Positions 60,311 to 64,000 of a stretch of DNA of 64,000 nucleotides are shown one piece after another (positions within the stretch are counted from its first letter, which is position 1; each line of letters opens with the position of its first letter). The translations under genes and the position numbers were made by a program. This stretch comes from Rossellomorea vietnamensis (GTDB taxonomy: Bacteria > Bacillota > Bacilli > Bacillales > Bacillaceae_B): the NCBI RefSeq assembly GCF_025398035.1, contig NZ_CP104558.1:310001-374000 (forward strand), written 5' to 3'. Below the pieces are notes generated by a model. That model was not told the DNA's origin, searched no databases, and saw only the letters and a list, made by a program, of their open reading frames with translations.

Positions 60311-61885
60311 ATGGAAGAGCTGGATATGCATCATATTTTCGAACTCGGTCTTATATTAGTTATGATTGCAGCCGGTATAACGGCGATTTCCAAGAAATTC
60401 AAGCAGCCCTATCCGATTGCCCTCGTGATCGTTGGAGCGTTGATCGGGTTATTCAATATACCTGTATTGGAGCCGCTTAAGGCTTTCATTACAGAAGGTG
60501 AAGTCTTTAATTTCGTCATTATCACCCTGTTTTTACCAGCTCTTTTGGGAGAAGCTGCTTTGAAGCTTCCTTATTCCCATCTTAAGGCAAATAAAGAACC
60601 GATCATCGCTTTGGCATTCGGGGGAACGTTGATTTCATTTTTAATCGTCGGTTTTTCAGCGTATTATTTCTTTGATTTCTCTATTCAGGCAGCTTTTGTA
60701 TTCGGAGCCCTGATGAGTGCAACGGATCCTGTCAGTGTATTAAGCATTTTCAAGAGTGTGGGCGTTAAGAAGAGATTGGCCGTTGTGATTGAAGGTGAAA
60801 GCTTATTCAATGATGGTTTAGCTGTTGTTTTATTCAATATTTCCGCCTTTTATCTTGTGTCATACATCGATGCTGGATGGGCGGGCCTTGGGAGCGGATT
60901 GTGGGAGTTCATCAGGGTGGTCTCATTGGGACTGATCATCGGTGGTTCCCTGGGGTATGCCTTTTCGATTTTAACGAAGTACTACGATGATTATCCACTT
61001 GAAATCATTTTTAGTGTCATCCTATTTTACGGTTCCTTCCTACTGGCGGAAAGTGTTCATGCTTCAGGGGTCATCGCCGTGGTGATTGCAGCCCTGATAT
61101 TTGGTAATTTCGGCGGGAAGATCGGAATGAGTCCCACTACCAAGTTGAATATCAACAGTTTTTGGGATGTTGCAGCATTACTTGCGAATTCTTTGGTTTT
61201 CCTAATGGTCGGCCTTGAGATAACAAGGATCGACCTCCTCGAGAAGTGGCCATATATTTTCGCAGCCATACTTATCGTATTAGTGGCAAGGAGTATAGCC
61301 GTTTATACAAGCTTGTCCCTTATCGGGAACTTCCCGCATATGTGGAAGCACATATTGAATTGGGGAGGATTGAAAGGCTCTCTCTCGATTGCTCTCGTAC
61401 TGAGTCTGCCACGGGACTTCCCAGGCAGGGAGGACGTGTTGATCCTTGGCTTTAGTGTTGTCTTATTCAGCCTGGTTGTCCAGGGACTTACCATCAAACC
61501 GTTAATCAATGTATTGGGCATTAAGCCGAAAGAGGAAGGAAATGAGGAATTCGAGAAATTACTTAGTCAGCTTCATCGTTATGAAATGGCGATATCAGAG
61601 ATTCATCGTGTGAAACAAAAGCTCTATATCACCGACCCAATTTCGAAGGAGCTCATTGATACATACGAAAAAAGAATCGATATGCTGAAAGCACAATTGG
61701 ATGACTTATTTGAACGCAACCCGGTATTAAAAGAAAAACAGCTCTCTACACTTAGAAAACACGCCATGTATGCAGAGTATGAGGCGGTTGCAAAGCTAGA
61801 AAAAGAAGAAATCATCAGTAGTGCCATTGCCGAGAATGAATATGACAGTATTACGGACAGCATCGTGCATAACGAGGAGAAATAA
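60311..61885 (+). CDS. CPA1 family Na+(K+)/H+ antiporter
   Basis: 524-residue antiporter with about 12 helices. The CPA1 motifs are visible: ALMSATDPVSVLSIFKSVGV (the conserved Asp of TDP), VVIEGESLFNDGLAVVLF (E-x-x-x-F-N-D), and the cytoplasmic C-terminal coiled tail of about 120 residues rich in Glu/Lys. It exports Na+ or K+ in exchange for H+, aiding pH and salt tolerance. GGGAGGGAGG precedes the ATG. Single gene; the terminator at 61930 follows. Confidence 0.9.
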   Translation: MEELDMHHIFELGLILVMIAAGITAISKKFKQPYPIALVIVGALIGLFNIPVLEPLKAFITEGEVFNFVIITLFLPALLGEAALKLPYSHLKANKEPIIALAFGGTLISFLIVGFSAYYFFDFSIQAAFVFGALMSATDPVSVLSIFKSVGVKKRLAVVIEGESLFNDGLAVVLFNISAFYLVSYIDAGWAGLGSGLWEFIRVVSLGLIIGGSLGYAFSILTKYYDDYPLEIIFSVILFYGSFLLAESVHASGVIAVVIAALIFGNFGGKIGMSPTTKLNINSFWDVAALLANSLVFLMVGLEITRIDLLEKWPYIFAAILIVLVARSIAVYTSLSLIGNFPHMWKHILNWGGLKGSLSIALVLSLPRDFPGREDVLILGFSVVLFSLVVQGLTIKPLINVLGIKPKEEGNEEFEKLLSQLHRYEMAISEIHRVKQKLYITDPISKELIDTYEKRIDMLKAQLDDLFERNPVLKEKQLSTLRKHAMYAEYEAVAKLEKEEIISSAIAENEYDSITDSIVHNEEK

Positions 61886-61929
61886 ATCAAATAACGTGGA
61901 TAAAAGAATTTCCCGGCATAAGTAGTAAT

Positions 61930-61976
61930 GGACCATGGGCTCTCCAAATATGAAGAGCCCATGGTCCCGTTTTTGC
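61930..61976 (+). terminator. Terminator of the antiporter gene
   Basis: GGACCATGGGCTCT / AGAGCCCATGGTCC, a perfect 14-bp stem, then CGTTTTTG. It may also stop the convergent aldehyde dehydrogenase transcript. Confidence 0.85.
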
Positions 61977-62041
61977 TATCGAAAGATTGAATCTCCAGTC
62001 TTACCAAGATGAATCACAATCAGAAAGGTTACATGATCATT

Positions 62042-63337
62042 CTATCGTTTCAAGATGCTCTTGAAATGTGAGAATGTATCGAAACTTGCTTTTCCATGAT
62101 AAGCACCCATTCCGCTGGCGCCAACCCCACCGAAAGGAAGATAGTGAGATGTCATGTGGTTGATTGTATCATTGATCGCGCCGCCTCCAAATGAGATATT
62201 CGCCAATATTTCATCCTGAAGGGATTCATTTTCAGAGAAAAGATAAAGTGCCAACGGCTTCGGACGTTTCACAATTTGATCAATTACTTCAGAAGTGTCT
62301 TCATATTCAATGATCGGAAGGATCGGTCCGAAAATTTCATCCTGCATGATCGGGTCTTCCCATGAAATCGAATCAAGAATTGTCGGTTCAATGACGAGAT
62401 TATCACGGTCTGAATCCCCACCGGTAACAATGCTCCCGTTGTCCAGAAAGCTTTTCAGGCGATCAAAATGCCTTGTACTAACAATGTGGCCAAAGTCTTG
62501 GTTATGAATGATATCGTCCCCGTAACTGGCATGGATGGCTCCTTTCAGTTTTTCCAACAGCTCGTTCTTTACGTCGCGGTGGACGAGAACATAATCCGGT
62601 GCGACACATGTTTGACCCGCATTAGCAAATTTCCCTCTTGCAATTCGTGTCGCGGCTTCATCAATATCCGCATCCGAATGTACAATCGTCGGACTTTTAC
62701 CACCAAGTTCCAGTGTGACGGGTGTTAAATGCTTGGCTGCAGCTTCTGCCACGATTTTCCCGACACCAGTGCTTCCTGTGAAGAAAATGTAATCGAAATT
62801 TTCCTGGAGCAATGCAGTGCTTGTTTCGACTTCTCCTTCGACGACATGGAGATACTCTTCCTGGAAGTGGTCATTGATCATGCCTGCAAGCAGTCTTGAA
62901 GTGTTCGGGGTCAATTCCGATGGTTTCAGGACAGCGGTATTGCCGGCAGCGATTGCTCCAACCAGGGGTGCCACGGCAAGTTGGAATGGATAGTTCCATG
63001 GAGCGATGACAAGGATCGATCCATAAGGCTCTGGATAAATGAAGCTCTTTGCCCCTCGATGTGTATCAGGTGTTTGAACTTCCTCAGCTGATGCCCATCC
63101 AGTAAGATTCTTTAAGGTAAAGTCAATCTCACCAAGGACAAGGCCGATTTCTGCCCGCTTAGCCTCTATTTCGGGTTTATTCAAATCTTTCTTTACAGCA
63201 TTTATGATGTCGTGTTCATGCGTTTGGATAAGATCCTTTAACTTAGTCAAAGCTTCTATCCTGAAGTTGGTATCCTTTGTAATACCAGTACGAAAGAATG
63301 TTTGCTGTTTATTGATAAGTTCTTGGTAGTTTTCCAT
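62042..63337 (-). CDS. Class 3 aldehyde dehydrogenase (YwdH-like)
   Basis: 431-residue NAD(P)-dependent aldehyde dehydrogenase. Catalytic Cys244 is in GQTC and the general base Glu210 in LELGGKSP. The Rossmann FTGSTGVGK and the APWNYPFQL motif are intact. The class 3 type (B. subtilis YwdH, eukaryotic ALDH3) usually has about 455 residues and acts on fatty aldehydes. The C-terminus here (SHFKSILKR) is slightly short. AGAGGAGTTTTTACT precedes the ATG. Confidence 0.9.
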   Translation of the reverse strand: MENYQELINKQQTFFRTGITKDTNFRIEALTKLKDLIQTHEHDIINAVKKDLNKPEIEAKRAEIGLVLGEIDFTLKNLTGWASAEEVQTPDTHRGAKSFIYPEPYGSILVIAPWNYPFQLAVAPLVGAIAAGNTAVLKPSELTPNTSRLLAGMINDHFQEEYLHVVEGEVETSTALLQENFDYIFFTGSTGVGKIVAEAAAKHLTPVTLELGGKSPTIVHSDADIDEAATRIARGKFANAGQTCVAPDYVLVHRDVKNELLEKLKGAIHASYGDDIIHNQDFGHIVSTRHFDRLKSFLDNGSIVTGGDSDRDNLVIEPTILDSISWEDPIMQDEIFGPILPIIEYEDTSEVIDQIVKRPKPLALYLFSENESLQDEILANISFGGGAINDTINHMTSHYLPFGGVGASGMGAYHGKASFDTFSHFKSILKR

Positions 63338-63557
63338 AGTAAAAACTCCTCTTCTCTTTGATGAATAGTAACACTTATGCTTTTCCCGTATTGTACCGCA
63401 GATACACGTGGGAACTATTTCTTGTGTTTCAATAAAATTGTGTGCAATTTATTGAGGTATCAATTATTTGCATGTGGAGAATGATAGTATAATCAAATCG
63501 GATATGCAAGATATATGATTCAGTACTCGAATGAGGGAGTATATTATGCAGGAATAA

Positions 63558-63601
63558 AATGAAAGGCCATTTCCACGAAAGATTCGCAGGAATGGCCAGT
63601 G
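63558..63601 (-). terminator. Probable terminator of the telA-like gene
   Basis: Minus-strand GGCCATTCC / GGAAATGGCC hairpin with a long loop, followed by TTTCATTTTAT. Stem imperfect. Confidence 0.5.
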
Positions 63602-63620
63602 CTTATATATATTATCGTGT

Positions 63621-64000
63621 TTACTTTCTGATTTCGATGAGTTTTTGTTTCAAATCATTTTCCATAGTGACCATTTCCTGTTCAGCCTGTTGTCGCTTTT
63701 GTCTGCCTTCCGCCTGGATGGCCAAGGTTTCTTCAATGGTGGAGATCAGGTTTTCCTGGGTTTTCTTGAGGGTGTCGATATCTATGATTCCCCGTTCGTT
63801 TTCTTTAGCGGTCTCGATGCTGTTTGTTTTGAGCATCTCGGAATTCTTTAATAGCAGCTCGTTAGTCGTGCGTGATACTTGCTTTTGAGCGGCTACAGCC
63901 TTCTGTTGATTCAGAAGGGTCAGGGCGATGGCGATTTGATTCTTCCAAAGAGGAATCGCTGTAAGGACAGAAGCCTGTATCTTTTCTGCCAATGCCTGAT
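63621..64000 (-). CDS. telA: TelA family toxic-anion-resistance protein, C-terminal part (truncated by window end)
   Basis: The last 126 or so codons of a gene running in from beyond 64000. The frame continues upstream of the first TTG at 63992 ([12 protein letters not shown]). The segment [24 protein letters not shown] and the long coiled-coil C-terminus are characteristic of TelA/YaaN/KlaA proteins. These are linked to tellurite resistance and, in Bacillus, to membrane or envelope stress, with unknown mechanism. The start codon is outside the window. Confidence 0.88.
   Translation of the reverse strand, partial: QALAEKIQASVLTAIPLWKNQIAIALTLLNQQKAVAAQKQVSRTTNELLLKNSEMLKTNSIETAKENERGIIDIDTLKKTQENLISTIEETLAIQAEGRQKRQQAEQEMVTMENDLKQKLIEIRK

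Noticed and set aside
1-64000. Phage, CRISPR, toxin-antitoxin or defence islands
   Set aside because: No direct-repeat arrays, integrases, restriction genes or typical toxin-antitoxin pairs were found; apart from the IS, the content is ordinary core genes.

Overview
The window is low-to-medium GC DNA from an endospore-forming member of the Bacillaceae. The evidence is a GerA-type germinant-receptor operon, a short Sda-like protein, a gamma-SASP-like peptide, an RsbR-type stressosome protein, T-box leaders, strong AAGGAGG ribosome sites and many GTG/TTG starts. Many genes match Bacillus subtilis families (YvbH, YkqA, YuxK, YojN/YojO, YkkC/YkkD, OdhAB). The exact genus is not provable from this sequence; a marine or soil Bacillus relative such as Rossellomorea is a guess. 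Nearly all of the window is ordinary chromosomal core. No prophage, CRISPR array, rRNA or tRNA was seen.

Layout. 1-4290: pantothenate uptake (yhdT-panF), a carotenoid-desaturase-like flavoprotein and an acetyltransferase. 4330-11420: a complete trpEGDCFBA operon behind two T-box leaders in series, both with a UGG (Trp) specifier. 11550-14980: a small lipoprotein, a methyltransferase, and a Met-specific T-box driving a type-1 methionyl-tRNA synthetase and a phosphoesterase. 14980-29000: mostly single genes, including acetyltransferases, a cation-efflux protein, YvbH, a Nudix CoA pyrophosphatase, DinB, a cold-shock protein, an MFS drug pump, a BCCT osmoprotectant carrier, peptidase E and an AI-2E-type permease. 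29150-32900: a tricistronic germinant receptor (A-B-C). 32900-34230: a paired SMR pump under a TetR regulator with a clear palindromic operator. 34300-41120: small enzymes, several small unknown proteins, an RsbR paralogue, YjbQ, a 2'-5' RNA ligase-like protein and an orphan PxpA.

41260-43080 is the one clearly mobile region. It holds a candidate promoter-hairpin-terminator transcript with no ORF, followed by an intact IS3-family (IS150-like) element. The element sits inside a long palindromic dispersed repeat and is flanked by a GCGCT duplication. 43200-46400: a two-component system of ArlRS/YkoGH type with a microprotein upstream, and an Hsp20-like protein. 46900-51100: odhA-odhB (2-oxoglutarate dehydrogenase E1/E2). 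51190-57140: microproteins including an Sda-like one, a long-chain acyl-CoA ligase, a double gamma-glutamylcyclotransferase, DedA and a double GNAT. 57260-60125: a MoxR-type AAA ATPase with a VWA partner (YojN/YojO). 60300-64000: a CPA1 Na+/H+ antiporter, an aldehyde dehydrogenase and the C-terminal part of a TelA-family protein running off the end.

The most distinctive regulatory logic is amino-acid sensing by tRNA: three T-boxes, with antiterminator bulges that match the discriminator bases expected for tRNA-Trp (UGGC) and tRNA-Met (UGGU). I found no convincing wholly new multi-gene system. The candidates most worth a second look are the structured transcript near 41300, the tandem trp T-boxes, the T-box-driven second-type MetRS, and the microproteins.
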